From: VXNE01 sp963668365
GTDB lineage: Bacteria; Pseudomonadota; Gammaproteobacteria; Pseudomonadales; Azotimanducaceae
Direction of reading: 5' to 3'
Assembly: GCA_963668365.1 (NCBI GenBank)
Contig: OY764266.1
Span: forward strand, 2,728,001 to 2,792,000
DNA: 64,000 bases
Made by a program: the position numbers and the translations under genes. Numbering within the stretch: the first letter of the stretch is position 1; every line of letters begins with the position of its first letter. Shown one piece after another: positions 18,968 through 27,591 of the stretch. The notes beneath the pieces were generated by a model, which made no database searches, was not told where the DNA came from, and worked only from the letters and a program-made list of their open reading frames with translations.

Positions 18968-19677
18968 GCGCGGGGCACCGGAACCTGAAAGCGGTAGGCT
19001 CATCGACTGATCTACATGGCCCGGATGAATCCCCGACGACCTTCGGCTGTGCGCGCTGTACGCGGCGAATGCCCGGGATGTAGGTCAGTTGAGTTGACCC
19101 GCATCTCTCACCAAAGCACTTGGGTGAGAACGAAACCACATGGGCAATTCGAGCACCAAGTCGGGAGTCGCATGCGCGGGGCACTGCTGAGGTCACAGTT
19201 GGGCAACGGATAGTGCCGGTGAAATCGGCCGTCAATGCACCAGTTGTCTCACGGACGTCGACGTGACAGACGCGGTACCATGAGTTTCGACGGGAAGGAT
19301 GTGCGGTAGTGAACGGGCGCAGCATCCGGGCTAGTAGCAGAAGGGTTCTGCTAAGAGGATTCCTGGTGCCGGGGTGTGACGGGGCAGCACAAATGCGCTC
19401 ATTCGAGGAGCTGACGCAGCCAGTGTGGCCGAGAGAGATATCCCGGCGTTTGATGGATCCACGCCGCGTAACGCGCGACCCGACCGACGCAGCTGAAATG
19501 TGGACATGGATGCAGTGTCGATCGGCGAAGCGCGCGTCCGACGGGCAAGCGGCTGTCGCGTGGAAAGAAGTACACGCGGCACGACGGGGCGAAGCGCCCG
19601 GACTCAAGACCGGCTTTGTCGTGGCGGGGAGTATTACGGCGGCCCACGGTGACGGGGAGGATCTCACGACGGCGCGG
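18968..19677. other. 710 bases without a confident gene, left flank of an IS element
   Basis: I see no supported gene. A plus-strand frame at 19309-19758 and a minus-strand frame at 18861-19667 are open but have no recognisable motif, and they cross the probable end of the IS element or the autotransporter remnant. Small hairpins occur (for example AGCAGAAGGGTTCTGCT near 19335). It may be decayed mobile DNA. Confidence 0.3.
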
Positions 19678-21761
19678 CTAGCCCAAGTTTACCAATCTGA
19701 CGCCGTTTTTCGGCCAGATCGGACTGTTTTCGGCGATTCGCTTCCCGCAAGTGATTGATTTCATTGGACTCAAGTTCGCCGGAGGCCAATGTAGTGCCAT
19801 AAAATTAAGGAAGGGCCTTGCGTCGGCCCGCCGCCGCCGCTATCGTCGCCCCCATGTTCGTCCGACGCACCAGGACCCGCGCCACCGACGGCGCCGTCTA
19901 CCACACCCACCGCCTGGTCCGCTCCGAGCGCGACGGCGGCCGCGTGCGCCAGCGCACGCTGCTCAACCTCGGCCGCCACTTCGCCATCGACCGCGACCAC
20001 TGGCCGCTGCTGTGCCAGCGCGTCGAGCAGATCCTCGACGGCCAGGGCGACCTGTTCGGCGACGCGCCGCCCGCCGCGGAGGCCGAGGCGCAGCGCATCG
20101 CCGAGCAGCTGCTGGCCCGCGGCGCGGCGCCGGCGGAAGCCGCCGCCGGCGTCGAGGCGGTCGCCGTCGGCAGCCTGGCGCTGGCGCGGCCGCGCTCGGT
20201 CGGCGTCGAGCGCGCCGCGCTGTGGGCGCTGGGCGAGCTCGGCCTGCCGGCCCTGCTCGAGTCGCTCGGCGTCAGCGCCGCGCTGCGCGACGCGGCGCTC
20301 GGCTCGGTCGTCGCGCGCATGGCGCACCCGGCCTCGGAGCGGGCCACGATGCGCTGGCTGCGCGGGCGCAGCGCCGCCGGCGAGCTGCTCGGCGTCGACT
20401 TCGAGACCATGGGGGCGATGCAGCTCTACCGCGCCTCGGACGCCCTCATGGCGCACCGCGAGGCGATCGAGCAACACCTGTTCGGCGCCGCGGCGGGGCT
20501 GTTCGGGATCGAGCCGACGGTGACCCTGTACGACCTCACCAACACCTACTTCGAGGGCGCCGCGGCGGGGATCCCGAAGGCGGCGCGCGGCCACTCCAAG
20601 GAGAAGCGCGACGACTGCCCGCTGCTCACCCTGGGCCTGGTGCTGGACGGCAGCGGCTTCGTGCGACGCTCGCAGGTGTTCTCTGGCAGCGTCCGCGAGC
20701 AGGACACCCTGGAGTCCATGCTGTCCGCGCTCGGCGCGCCGGACGGGGCGCTGGTGGTGATGGACCGCGGCATCGCCACCGAGGATCGGGTGGCGTGGCT
20801 GCGGGACGCCGGCTACCGCTACCTGGTGGTGAGCCGCGAGCGACGGCGCACGTTCGACGCCGCCGCGGCGACGACCCACGACACCCGCGGCGGGCGCATC
20901 GTGCATCTGCAGCGGGCGGCGTCGCGCGCCGACGGCGAGGTGCGCCTGCACTGCTACTCGCCGGAGCGGGCCGAGAAGGAGAACGCCATCCTGGCGCGCT
21001 TCTCGAAGCGCTTCGAGGCGGCGCTCACCGCGCTCTCCGAGGGGCTCGCCAGGCCGCGCACGGTCAAGCGCCTCGACAAGGTGCGCGAGCGCGTCGGCCG
21101 CCTCAAGGTGCGCCACGGCCGCGTCGCCCGGCACTACGACATCGAGGTCGTCGCCGACGAGTCCGGCGACCGCGCGGCGGCGGTGAACTGGACCCGGCGC
21201 CCCGCCGAGGGCTCCATGGCCACCCATCCGGGCGTCTACTGCCTGCGCACCAACCTCGCCGGCTGGGACGCCGCCGACCTGTGGCGCACCTACACCACGC
21301 TGACCGACCTCGAGGCCGTGTTCCGGTCGCTGAAGTCCGAACTCGGCCTTCGCCCGATCCACCACCGCAAGCCGGTGCGCGCCGAGGGCCACCTGTTCAT
21401 CACGGTGGTCGCCTACCAGGCCGTGCAGGTCATCCGCCGCCGGCTCGCCGCCGCCGGCGAGCGCGCCAGCTGGACCACGCTGCGCGGCATCCTCGCCGGC
21501 CAGCAGCGCGTCACCGCCACCTTCCGGCGCGACGACGGCCGCACGCTGCACGTGCGCACCGCGACCGTCGCCGAACCCGCCCAGAAGGCCATCTACGACG
21601 CGCTCGGCATCGACCCCAGCCCCGGAGGCACCCGCCGAACCGTCGTCTGAACCGCATCCCCTTCGACGTCGGGTGCACCTGTAGTGCCCTAACGCCCTCC
21701 GCTTGCCCGTAGACTATTGATTTGAAGAGACTTCTCGAATTGCTTGGTAAACTTGGGCTAG
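19678..21761 (+). mobile_element. putative insertion sequence carrying an IS1634-type transposase
   Basis: The transposase gene lies between two perfect 18-bp inverted repeats, CTAGCCCAAGTTTACCAA at 19678-19695 and its complement TTGGTAAACTTGGGCTAG at 21744-21761. If these are the ends, the element is 2084 bp. A second pair of signals, the direct 9-mer TGTAGTGCC at 19790-19798 and 21680-21688, hugs the gene more closely. It could mark a younger IS1634-type insertion nested in an older element. No clear target duplication was found outside the 18-mers, so the boundaries are tentative. Confidence 0.6.
19854..21650 (+). CDS. IS1634-family DDE transposase
   Basis: This is a transposase of the IS1634 group (IS4 superfamily DDE fold). 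The N terminus MFVRRTRTRATDGAVYHTH followed by VRQRTLLNLGRH is characteristic. DDE-type blocks include TLYDLTNTYFEG, VVMDRGIATEDRV, and the C-terminal YTTLTDLEAVFRSLKSELGL with RPIHHRKPVRAEGHLFI. I took the ATG at 19854, where the family N terminus begins; a TTG at 19818 is possible. The frame is intact over 598 residues, so the element may be active. Its composition is even more GC- and alanine/arginine-rich than its surroundings, which fits recent acquisition. Confidence 0.88.
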   Translation: MFVRRTRTRATDGAVYHTHRLVRSERDGGRVRQRTLLNLGRHFAIDRDHWPLLCQRVEQILDGQGDLFGDAPPAAEAEAQRIAEQLLARGAAPAEAAAGVEAVAVGSLALARPRSVGVERAALWALGELGLPALLESLGVSAALRDAALGSVVARMAHPASERATMRWLRGRSAAGELLGVDFETMGAMQLYRASDALMAHREAIEQHLFGAAAGLFGIEPTVTLYDLTNTYFEGAAAGIPKAARGHSKEKRDDCPLLTLGLVLDGSGFVRRSQVFSGSVREQDTLESMLSALGAPDGALVVMDRGIATEDRVAWLRDAGYRYLVVSRERRRTFDAAAATTHDTRGGRIVHLQRAASRADGEVRLHCYSPERAEKENAILARFSKRFEAALTALSEGLARPRTVKRLDKVRERVGRLKVRHGRVARHYDIEVVADESGDRAAAVNWTRRPAEGSMATHPGVYCLRTNLAGWDAADLWRTYTTLTDLEAVFRSLKSELGLRPIHHRKPVRAEGHLFITVVAYQAVQVIRRRLAAAGERASWTTLRGILAGQQRVTATFRRDDGRTLHVRTATVAEPAQKAIYDALGIDPSPGGTRRTVV

Positions 21762-21822
21762 GGCGAGCGAGTCGTCGCTATGTTCTGGCGGGGATCGATC
21801 AATATGCGGGAGCACTGGCGAG

Positions 21823-22659
21823 GTGAGGCCGATCCTCGCGACCACCGTGGCCGACCGCCAAGGGCGGCTGATCGCCAAGGCAGGAGCGTTGGCGCCCGTG
21901 ATTTCCGAGCTGTTCTCTGGCGTCTCTGCATTCGCAACGACCGGCACGCACCCGGAATTAGTCCGGCTCATCGACTCGATCGGCGCGAGCATCGAGCGCG
22001 CGGATTCCGACTCGGATCTCATTGGTCGCCATCGGCGTCGTGCGCTGGGGCGTGCGCTGCGCCTTGGCGTGGAGTCTCATATTCTTTACATGGACTTGGA
22101 TCATCTGCTTCGCTGGATTGAGAACGACCATCAGGAATTTCTGTCGACTCTGCAGCAGATTCCCAAGTGGGGCTGCCTTGTCATCGGCCGCTCACCCGCG
22201 TCTCTTCGGGCTCTTCCCCGGCGCCTAGCCGAAACGGAATCGATCGTGAACCGCATCTACCACCTGCACACGGGACGAAGTTGGGACCTGATGATGTCGG
22301 CGCGAGGGTTCTCTCTTGCCGCTGCACGAGATGTTGTCGAGCAATGTACCGTCGACAGTATTGGCAACGATGTCGCATGGCCCTTGCTGTGTGATTCGCT
22401 GCAATACACCGTGGGCTACACCGAGGCCGATGGCCTGACCTACAGGACGAACGCCGACTACGCGGCGGACTCCGCCGACACGCAAGACAATGATCCGCTC
22501 GCTTGGGCGACCAGGGTTACCATCGCTTCCCAGCATGTGCAGGCGATGCTGCCCTACTTGTCGGAGTCGACGGCTAGGGAGGATTTGAACAGGTCCGGTG
22601 ACGATAGGGAGCGGGTGCTGTGTATGTGCCGGAGGGCGTCGGAATCTGGGGCGGGCTGA
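21823..22659 (+). CDS. conserved hypothetical, possibly glycosyltransferase-like
   Basis: This is a 278-residue protein starting at GTG 21823. It opens with RPILATTVADRQGRLIAKAG, then has FATTGTHPELVRLID, a hydrophobic-acidic YMDLDHLLRWIEND block reminiscent of the D-x-D site of nucleotide-sugar enzymes, VIGRSPASLRALPRR, and NRIYHLHTGRSWDLM. I recall similar proteins described only as hypothetical or glycosyltransferase-like, so the call is weak. The tail after HVQAMLPYLSE is low-complexity and may have been altered by a frameshift. It sits directly beyond the IS element's right repeat, and a weak start raises the possibility that the IS cut the promoter. Confidence 0.5.
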   Translation: MRPILATTVADRQGRLIAKAGALAPVISELFSGVSAFATTGTHPELVRLIDSIGASIERADSDSDLIGRHRRRALGRALRLGVESHILYMDLDHLLRWIENDHQEFLSTLQQIPKWGCLVIGRSPASLRALPRRLAETESIVNRIYHLHTGRSWDLMMSARGFSLAAARDVVEQCTVDSIGNDVAWPLLCDSLQYTVGYTEADGLTYRTNADYAADSADTQDNDPLAWATRVTIASQHVQAMLPYLSESTAREDLNRSGDDRERVLCMCRRASESGAG

Positions 22660-22857
22660 GAGGGAGAAGGGATTGGGTGGTAGACGAAGCGTTGCAGTTC
22701 GGGTCGGGCCTGTGAACAGGCAGGTTGGGCAATAGGCACCAGCGGCCGGTGAAGCACTTGCTGGCGTCGCACGACGGTAATCGAAGACGACTATCGCTCC
22801 AACGACCCGAGGATGTGCGTATCGAATGCGCCAAGAATTAAGGACGCCTAACCGAGA

Positions 22858-23433
22858 GTGCCTGAGGATCTCGAACGCGCGCTGAGGCGAGTCATCCGGA
22901 ATACGCCCTGGTCCATGGGCGCATTGCGCGCCGTTCGATCTGCCGCCCCGCCCGAAGCGTGTATCGGCAGCGGCGCGGTTGGAAACGCCGTGTGGGACGC
23001 CTTGCACGCGTACTCGACCCCGTCTTTTCTGGCGGACGTGGACGTGCCCTATTTCGATCCGCACGACCTGTCGGAAGCCACGGAGAAACGATACGAGAAG
23101 CGACTGAGGGAGCATAGACCCGAGCCGGCTTGGGACGTGAAGAATCAAGCCGCCGTGCATCTGTGGTTTCACAAGGTGTTCGGCCATGAAGTAGAGCCGC
23201 TTCTCTCTATGCGAGATGCTGTAACGACGTGGCCGGAGAGGCGCGGGCCGTCACGGTCGGCCTGCAGGCGGATGGCGGGATAACGATCACGGCCCCGCCG
23301 GGACTGGACGATCTATTCTCGATGGTGGTGCGCCGGAATCCCAGGCGGGTGAGCGTACGAAACGTACGAGAAGCGGATCGCCGAGAAGATGTACACAAAA
23401 AGATGGCCGCGAGTCCGCATAGTGGACGAGTAG
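22858..23433 (+). pseudogene. nucleotidyltransferase-family (NTP_transf_6/DUF925-like) gene with two compensating frameshifts
   Basis: Frame 1 from GTG 22858 encodes a typical start of this family: EACIGSGAVGNAVWDALHAY, then DVDVPYFDPHD, and AWDVKNQAAVHLWFH. Near 23225 the homology moves to another frame (AVTVGLQADGGITITAP and GLDDLFSMVVRRNP), and near 23355 it returns to frame 1 with YEKRIAEKMYTKRWP, ending at the stop 23431-23433. All expected blocks are present in order and only the frame is broken twice, so this is either a young pseudogene or a gene with two indel errors in the assembly. Members of the family are uncharacterised nucleotidyltransferases. Confidence 0.72.
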
Positions 23434-23597
23434 CGTAGACGAGTCGTCTGCGTCAGGGGGTCGTATTCCGTATTGCGCGGCGATTAGATTCGGTTGACCG
23501 ATCCTCGGAAGACATCGCGGGGCGCGAACGCTTATGGTGGGTTGGCGACCGATGGAGTATGTTCGCGGGCCCTCTGTAGGTAAGCTGGCAGAAGACG

Positions 23598-24410
23598 ATG
23601 CCAATCTCCAGCCGCGACGTCATGTCGGCTGCGGACCGAATGGGATTCGGCAGCGGCTTGGTGATGGTCCACGGCAGTCTTGCTTCATTCGGTCGTGTGC
23701 GTGGCGGTGCGCCGTCGGTTCTGGACGGGCTGCTTGAATGCGGCCGCACAGTGATGGTGCCCGCGTTCTCTTGGGCCTTTGGGGTGCCCCGGCCACGGAG
23801 CCTGGCGCCGCTGGCGCGAAATGGCGTCGATCCGGGGTTTCGCGGTCCGACGGGCGGCGTCGGACGCGTATTCACGCCAGAATGCGGCGAAGTGGACCGG
23901 GACATGGGCGCGGTGGCCGCCGCGCTCGTGGGCATGCCGGGGGCGGCGCGGGGCGCGCACCCGCTCAACTCGCTCGCGGCCGCAGGCCCGATGGGGGATG
24001 CCTTGGTTTCGACGCAGACCCTGCTCGACGTATACGCACCGATCCGCGCGTTGGCCGCGCACGGCGGATTCATCCTCCTGATGGGTGTCGGGCTTGAGTC
24101 GATGACGGCGCTGCACGCGGCGGAAGAGTTGGCCGGCAGGCGCCCGTTCCGGCGCTGGGCGAACGGCCCGGACGGCGAAGCGGTCACCGTCGCGGTGGGA
24201 GGTTGCTCCCGTGGCTTCGGTGCTTTCGCCGAAATACTCGCCGGTATCGAGCAGCGCGACCGCGTCGGCGACAGCCTTTGGCGGGCTTTCTCCGCAAGGG
24301 ATGTCCTTTGTCTCTGCGCAGCGGCGATTCGGGAAAATCCCGAGTTGACGCGTTGTGATCGGGAGGGCTGCACGCGTTGCGCGGATGCGATCGCGGGAGG
24401 ACCAGGGTGA
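23598..24410 (+). CDS. AAC(3)-family N-acetyltransferase
   Basis: This is an acetyl-CoA-dependent N-acetyltransferase of the aminoglycoside 3-N-acetyltransferase (Antibiotic_NAT) family, 270 residues. Diagnostic blocks are VMVHGSLASFGRVRGGAPS near residue 22, the MVPAFSW strand, GAHPLNSLAAAGP with the conserved histidine, and MGVGLESMTALHAAEE. A cysteine/histidine-poor first half and CDREGCTRC near the C terminus are notable; the latter is not needed for catalysis in known members. Family members acetylate aminoglycosides or other amines, and many chromosomal ones have unknown natural substrates. It lies in the accessory block with other resistance-type genes (GNAT, APH, MFS). Confidence 0.85.
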   Translation: MPISSRDVMSAADRMGFGSGLVMVHGSLASFGRVRGGAPSVLDGLLECGRTVMVPAFSWAFGVPRPRSLAPLARNGVDPGFRGPTGGVGRVFTPECGEVDRDMGAVAAALVGMPGAARGAHPLNSLAAAGPMGDALVSTQTLLDVYAPIRALAAHGGFILLMGVGLESMTALHAAEELAGRRPFRRWANGPDGEAVTVAVGGCSRGFGAFAEILAGIEQRDRVGDSLWRAFSARDVLCLCAAAIRENPELTRCDREGCTRCADAIAGGPG

Positions 24411-24689
24411 GGCGGGCGGCCCGCGGATGAATAGGCAGGCGCAGGGGGGCATCGGGTCCGCGGCGCCGGTACCCCCAACCCGCTCCGCGGGATCGACCTC
24501 GTCGGAGCACCGGGTTTCTTCGTGCTTTTCCTCGGCCTAAATACGGCTTGGGCGTTGGCCGTGCGGGGCTCCGGCCGGACTCCGTTGTACAGCACGTCGT
24601 GGCGGTTGCCCGCAAGCTTGGCCTGATAGCCTACGCCAGCGCCTGGACCGTGAGCGACACCCCCAGTTGCGAACCGGTGCGTTGGCACC
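24411..24689. other. spacer between the AAC(3)-like gene and an IS fragment
   Basis: No gene is supported here. The sequence contains short open frames only and precedes a truncated IS3-type transposase fragment, so it is probably junction DNA left by transposition. Confidence 0.35.
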
Positions 24690-24938
24690 TTGGACCTGGA
24701 GCATCCGTTCTACGGCAGCGGGCAGATGGCGCGGCATCTGCGGCGCGAAGGCGTGGTCGCCGGGCGGCATCGGGTACGGCGGCTGATGCGGCTGATGGGT
24801 ATGGAGGCGGTGTACCGCAAGCCACACACCAGTGTGGCCAACCCGGAGCACCGCGTGTACCCCTACCTGCTGCTCGACCGTCTGCTCCTTCGCGCTACAC
24901 GGAGCCCAACGAGGAACACCAACGGTTGTTGCATCTGA
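24690..24938 (+). pseudogene. fragment of an IS3-family transposase (orfB N-terminal part)
   Basis: The frame encodes LEHPFYGSGQMARHLRREGV, then RHRVRRLMRLMGMEAVYRKP and SVANPEHRVYPYLL, which is the helix-turn-helix (HTH_21) region just before the rve integrase core of IS3/IS150-type OrfB proteins. The DDE core is missing and the frame soon ends, so this is a truncated scar. A fragment from the opposite end of such a transposase lies at 26257-26484 on the other strand. The two are inverted and separated by 1.3 kb, so they need not come from one copy. Confidence 0.75.
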
Positions 24939-25000
24939 CTCACATTCTTGCGTAGCCGATCAGATATTGTTCTTGGCGACCTCGTGCAGAGATAGTCCTA

Positions 25001-25032
25001 TACACAGTTGAGCATCTACACAGTTGAGCATC
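25001..25032. repeat. 16-bp perfect tandem duplication at the NUDIX start
   Basis: TACACAGTTGAGCATC occurs twice in immediate succession at 25001-25016 and 25017-25032, exactly at the presumed translation start of the NUDIX gene. The duplication shifts frame, which may explain why no ATG start is found. Confidence 0.85.
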
Positions 25033-25661
25033 CCATTACAATCGTAAGACACGGCAATCGCCGTAACCGGGCGGCGTCAGCCCGGAGTAAGAAGCCCAGA
25101 ATAGAGGAACCGGTATCCGCCGGCGGCGTGGTTTTCCGCACCGTTGACGGACGGCTGGGAACAATACTCTGCGGCCGCGACAACCCGATCCGCTGGAGTC
25201 TGGCCAAAGGCACTCCCGCCCCCGGCGAGACAATGGAACAGACCGCTCTCCGCGAGGTCCGGGAGGAGACCGGCTTGGAAGTCCGCATCGAGGAGCCCAT
25301 CTGCAGCATCGACTACTGGTTCGCCGACCGGGACAGTGACGTTTGCCACCACAAGACCGTCCATTTCTACGTGATGACCCCCATCGGCGGCGATATCGAC
25401 CTCCACGACCCCGAGTTCGACATTGTCGCCAGGGAGGGCATCCGTCATTCGACCGCGTTCACGGTTCGGTCGATTTCACGCTCACTTGCTCACTGGACAA
25501 GCCGGGTGCCAAAGCCGAACTTGGATGGGTTGTCTCCCCGCCAAACGTTCTCGCACCGTGGGCAATTCATGGCAAGGGTGTCGCCGCCGTGCTCGTGTTT
25601 GGTGACGTTGGCCTGGAGCACCATTACAGGCACACCCCCTTGCAAGCACTGGGTGCAGTAG
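25008..25661 (+). CDS. NUDIX hydrolase, 3' end apparently truncated and fused out of frame
   Basis: This encodes a NUDIX pyrophosphohydrolase. The box G-x5-E-x7-REVREETGLE is complete and begins at GTPAPGE near residue 65, preceded by a VSAGGVVFR strand, so the N-terminal two thirds are canonical. After HDPEFDIVAREGIRH, near 25445, the expected C-terminal helix is lost. The frame continues as an antisense reading of the next gene until 25661, so the last 70 or so residues are probably not functional protein. The start is also uncertain: only a TTG at 25008 is available, and it falls inside a 16-bp tandem duplication. It may be a pseudogene. Confidence 0.6.
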   Translation: MSIYTVEHPITIVRHGNRRNRAASARSKKPRIEEPVSAGGVVFRTVDGRLGTILCGRDNPIRWSLAKGTPAPGETMEQTALREVREETGLEVRIEEPICSIDYWFADRDSDVCHHKTVHFYVMTPIGGDIDLHDPEFDIVAREGIRHSTAFTVRSISRSLAHWTSRVPKPNLDGLSPRQTFSHRGQFMARVSPPCSCLVTLAWSTITGTPPCKHWVQ

Positions 25662-26041
25662 AAAAGTCTGTCTCTGTGCTTGTCCTTGTAGACCCAATTC
25701 CCCGGTCCGATTTCGACAAGTTCCAGATGATGTTCGGGTGACGTATCGCCTAGTTCAACTGAAAATGTTCGGTCAGAGGGAGGGGGCTGGTTGGTACGTT
25801 CGACCCGACTGAGTAATTCACTCCAGTTCGCAAAGCCATATTCCAAGGCGAGCGCGTGCTGGATTTGCTGCAATGAAACAGTGGTTCCAAGAAGCTCATC
25901 ATTTGATTTCGATGTGAGTTTGGGGTGATGTCTCAACGTCGTGCATACACTGACATCGCCGTCGTGATGCGCACGGTGAAGATCTTTGGCCTCTTTACGC
26001 AGGAATTCCAGACTGGATGTTTCGGGAAGCTGTTTGGTCAT
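25490..26041 (-). CDS. small protein with a CxxC...CxxC zinc-ribbon-like C terminus
   Basis: This is a 183-residue protein with a strong Shine-Dalgarno AAAGGAGG just before the ATG. The N terminus (LEFLRKEAKDLHRAH, LQQIQHALALEYGFANWSEL) is an alpha-helical module common in bacterial proteins that often carry ankyrin repeats afterwards, but no ankyrin repeats follow here. The C-terminal part has YCTQC and, 32 residues later, NCPRC, a probable metal-binding ribbon. Its 3' end overlaps the damaged 3' end of the NUDIX gene on the other strand. I do not recognise a specific function. Its AT content is higher than that of the neighbours, suggesting a different origin. Confidence 0.72.
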   Translation of the reverse strand: MTKQLPETSSLEFLRKEAKDLHRAHHDGDVSVCTTLRHHPKLTSKSNDELLGTTVSLQQIQHALALEYGFANWSELLSRVERTNQPPPSDRTFSVELGDTSPEHHLELVEIGPGNWVYKDKHRDRLFYCTQCLQGGVPVMVLQANVTKHEHGGDTLAMNCPRCENVWRGDNPSKFGFGTRLVQ

Positions 26042-26256
26042 GATGACCTCCTTTCAAAGCGTCCGCGCCAGCATCATCGGACTGAAAAGAAGCATCGCAC
26101 AAGAGTGCATGATCAAACTTTTGTAATACGGCAAAAGGTGGGTTCGACCCTTCCCGCTGGCGAGGAGGCGTCCTTCAACGCCAATACGGATCATCACACC
26201 AATGAGAATTTTCTGTCAAGCTAACGTACCGGCTCACCACATATGGACTTGAGTGA

Positions 26257-26484
26257 TCAGGCGGCCTCCTCCAGGGCGACAAGGCACTCGTTGGGGGTTT
26301 GGCGAGCGAGGGACGCGTGCGGCCGCTGGTAGTTGTAGAAGAACTCGTAGTCGGCGAGGCGTGGAACGATGCCGGCGACGGTCAGGGGGCCGTCGTAGAG
26401 GCTCCAGAAATCGATCCGCGCGGAGCGGTTGGCGCGCTCCACGCAGCCGTTGTGCTGCGGCCGGCGCGGCGGGGACCTCCCTTG
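26257..26484 (-). pseudogene. C-terminal fragment of an rve-type (IS3/IS481-like) transposase
   Basis: Reading the minus strand gives RPQHNGCVERANRSARIDF, then YDGPLTVAGIVPRLADYEF and FYNYQRPHASLARQTPNE, ending LVALEEAA. This is the final part of an integrase-core transposase, including the conserved glutamate-containing N-G-x-V-E-R segment. The upstream parts of the gene are missing, so it is a scar. Confidence 0.78.
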
Positions 26485-26585
26485 CCGTATGATGTAAGTA
26501 TTTGTCTTTACTCATATTATCTGGAAAATCGAGGTCCCTTTCCGTGTGTTTGTGAGATTTTCGGGCTAGAGTGGCAGCTCGCCCT

Positions 26586-27203
26586 ATGATCAGGTCGGCG
26601 ATGAGACTCCCCAACCACAGTGTCCGCCTCGAAACCGAGCGTCTAGTCCTCCGCCCGTTGGCGGACCCGGACTTCGACCAAGCGGTCCCCTACTACCGCG
26701 ACGAGGAGTTCCTGCGTCTCATGGAAGGGGAACCGCCAGCCGAACCGGTGACCGCCGCCTACCTCCGCGTCGCTGGCGAGTCCATGGCGGGCCAGGGCTA
26801 CTATTTCGCGATCGACCACAAGGTGGATCGCCGCACGATCGGTGAGGTCTGCCTCCAATGGATGAATCTCGAGCGCGGTCGCGTGAAAGGAGAGAGGATC
26901 GTCCGCGTGCCAATCGGTATTTGGGACAAGGGATACTGGGGCAAGGGTCTTGGCAAGGAAGCCGTCCGACGGCTGATGCAATTTGCCTTTGACGAACTCG
27001 GCGCCGACCGCTTCTGCGCGATGGACGTAAAGGAGGAGAACGTCCGGTCCCGGGCGCTGTGGACCGGTTGCGGTCTGCGTGTCGCACGGACACTAGACTC
27101 GGGCACGAAGCTCGACTACGAGATTGGACGTAGAGAGTACGTCGATGCGGTTGGCCCTTGCAGCTGCCAAGGGGCCTCCGAGCATCCCACCCGCGCGGGA
27201 TAA
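26586..27203 (+). CDS. GNAT-family N-acetyltransferase
   Basis: This is an acetyltransferase of the GNAT fold, RimJ/RimL-like. It begins with the usual LETERLVLRPLADPDFDQAV, has the beta-4 strand TIGEVCLQWMN, a pyrophosphate-binding region GYWGKGLGKEAVRRLMQFAF (the R/Q-x-x-G-x-G/A motif), and ENVRSRALWTGCGLRV near the end. I chose ATG 26586, although ATG 26601 starts closer to the conserved region; no strong ribosome site distinguishes them. GNAT proteins in islands often acetylate antibiotics, peptides or ribosomal proteins. It lies 390 bases before peptide cassette 1 and on the same strand, so a role in that system is possible but not shown. Confidence 0.85.
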   Translation: MIRSAMRLPNHSVRLETERLVLRPLADPDFDQAVPYYRDEEFLRLMEGEPPAEPVTAAYLRVAGESMAGQGYYFAIDHKVDRRTIGEVCLQWMNLERGRVKGERIVRVPIGIWDKGYWGKGLGKEAVRRLMQFAFDELGADRFCAMDVKEENVRSRALWTGCGLRVARTLDSGTKLDYEIGRREYVDAVGPCSCQGASEHPTRAG

Positions 27204-27493
27204 TTCACCGCCTGCCGCGCGTGCGCACCGCCGATTTCGACCCTCGCGAAGGCCTCGAACACACCGATGATGTATCAATTCGCTGCTCGGCGACGACGCG
27301 TCAGTCTGCCGGCGGCTCTGATCGCCGTGGTTTCCCGAAATACCTAGTCATGTTTCATGTTCGAGTGGCAATAAGCACCTTGGTATTACTAACTCTCTCG
27401 AACTCCTCTGATGGCACGGCTTGTCGCAGGCGCTCGGCAAGGCCAACGGTTGCCCGCGCGTCCAATGCCTGACCCGAGTGTCGGAGCGGACTT

Positions 27494-27543
27494 TTCTACT
27501 TTGGACAAAAAGGGGACACTTCTACTTTGCGTTGACAAAAAGG
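27494..27543. repeat. imperfect tandem repeat, probable IS end
   Basis: Two copies of a TTCTACTTTG...GACAAAAAGG unit lie at 27494-27513 and 27520-27543, the second with a four-base insertion. Such tandem motifs are typical of terminal binding sites of IS21- and related elements, but no transposase is next to it. Peptide cassette 1 starts ten bases later. Confidence 0.55.
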
Positions 27544-27553
27544 ACCGTTCGCG

Positions 27554-27582
27554 TTGACGCCAGTGCCGCCAGTCGTTAGGGT
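27554..27582 (+). promoter_or_regulatory. promoter of peptide cassette 1
   Basis: A -35 box TTGACG (27554-27559) and a -10 box TAGGGT (27577-27582) are separated by exactly 17 bases, and the ATG of the peptide follows 9 bases after the -10. Cassette 2 has the same layout with different spacer bases. Transcription should start within a few bases of the ATG, giving a leaderless or near-leaderless message; no Shine-Dalgarno precedes the ATG. Confidence 0.65.
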
Positions 27583-27591
27583 ACGCTGCCC

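Noticed and set aside
18861..19667. 268-residue minus-strand frame
   Set aside because: It overlaps the autotransporter fragment and the IS flank; serine/threonine/arginine-rich with no motifs.
18968..19677. Possible group II intron or structured RNA
   Set aside because: A few small hairpins exist, but I could not find the intron start consensus or the domain V GAAA hairpin, and no maturase is present.
19309..19758. 150-residue plus-strand frame left of the IS1634-type transposase
   Set aside because: It crosses the IS end repeat, has no ribosome site or recognisable motif, and its composition looks like an out-of-frame read.
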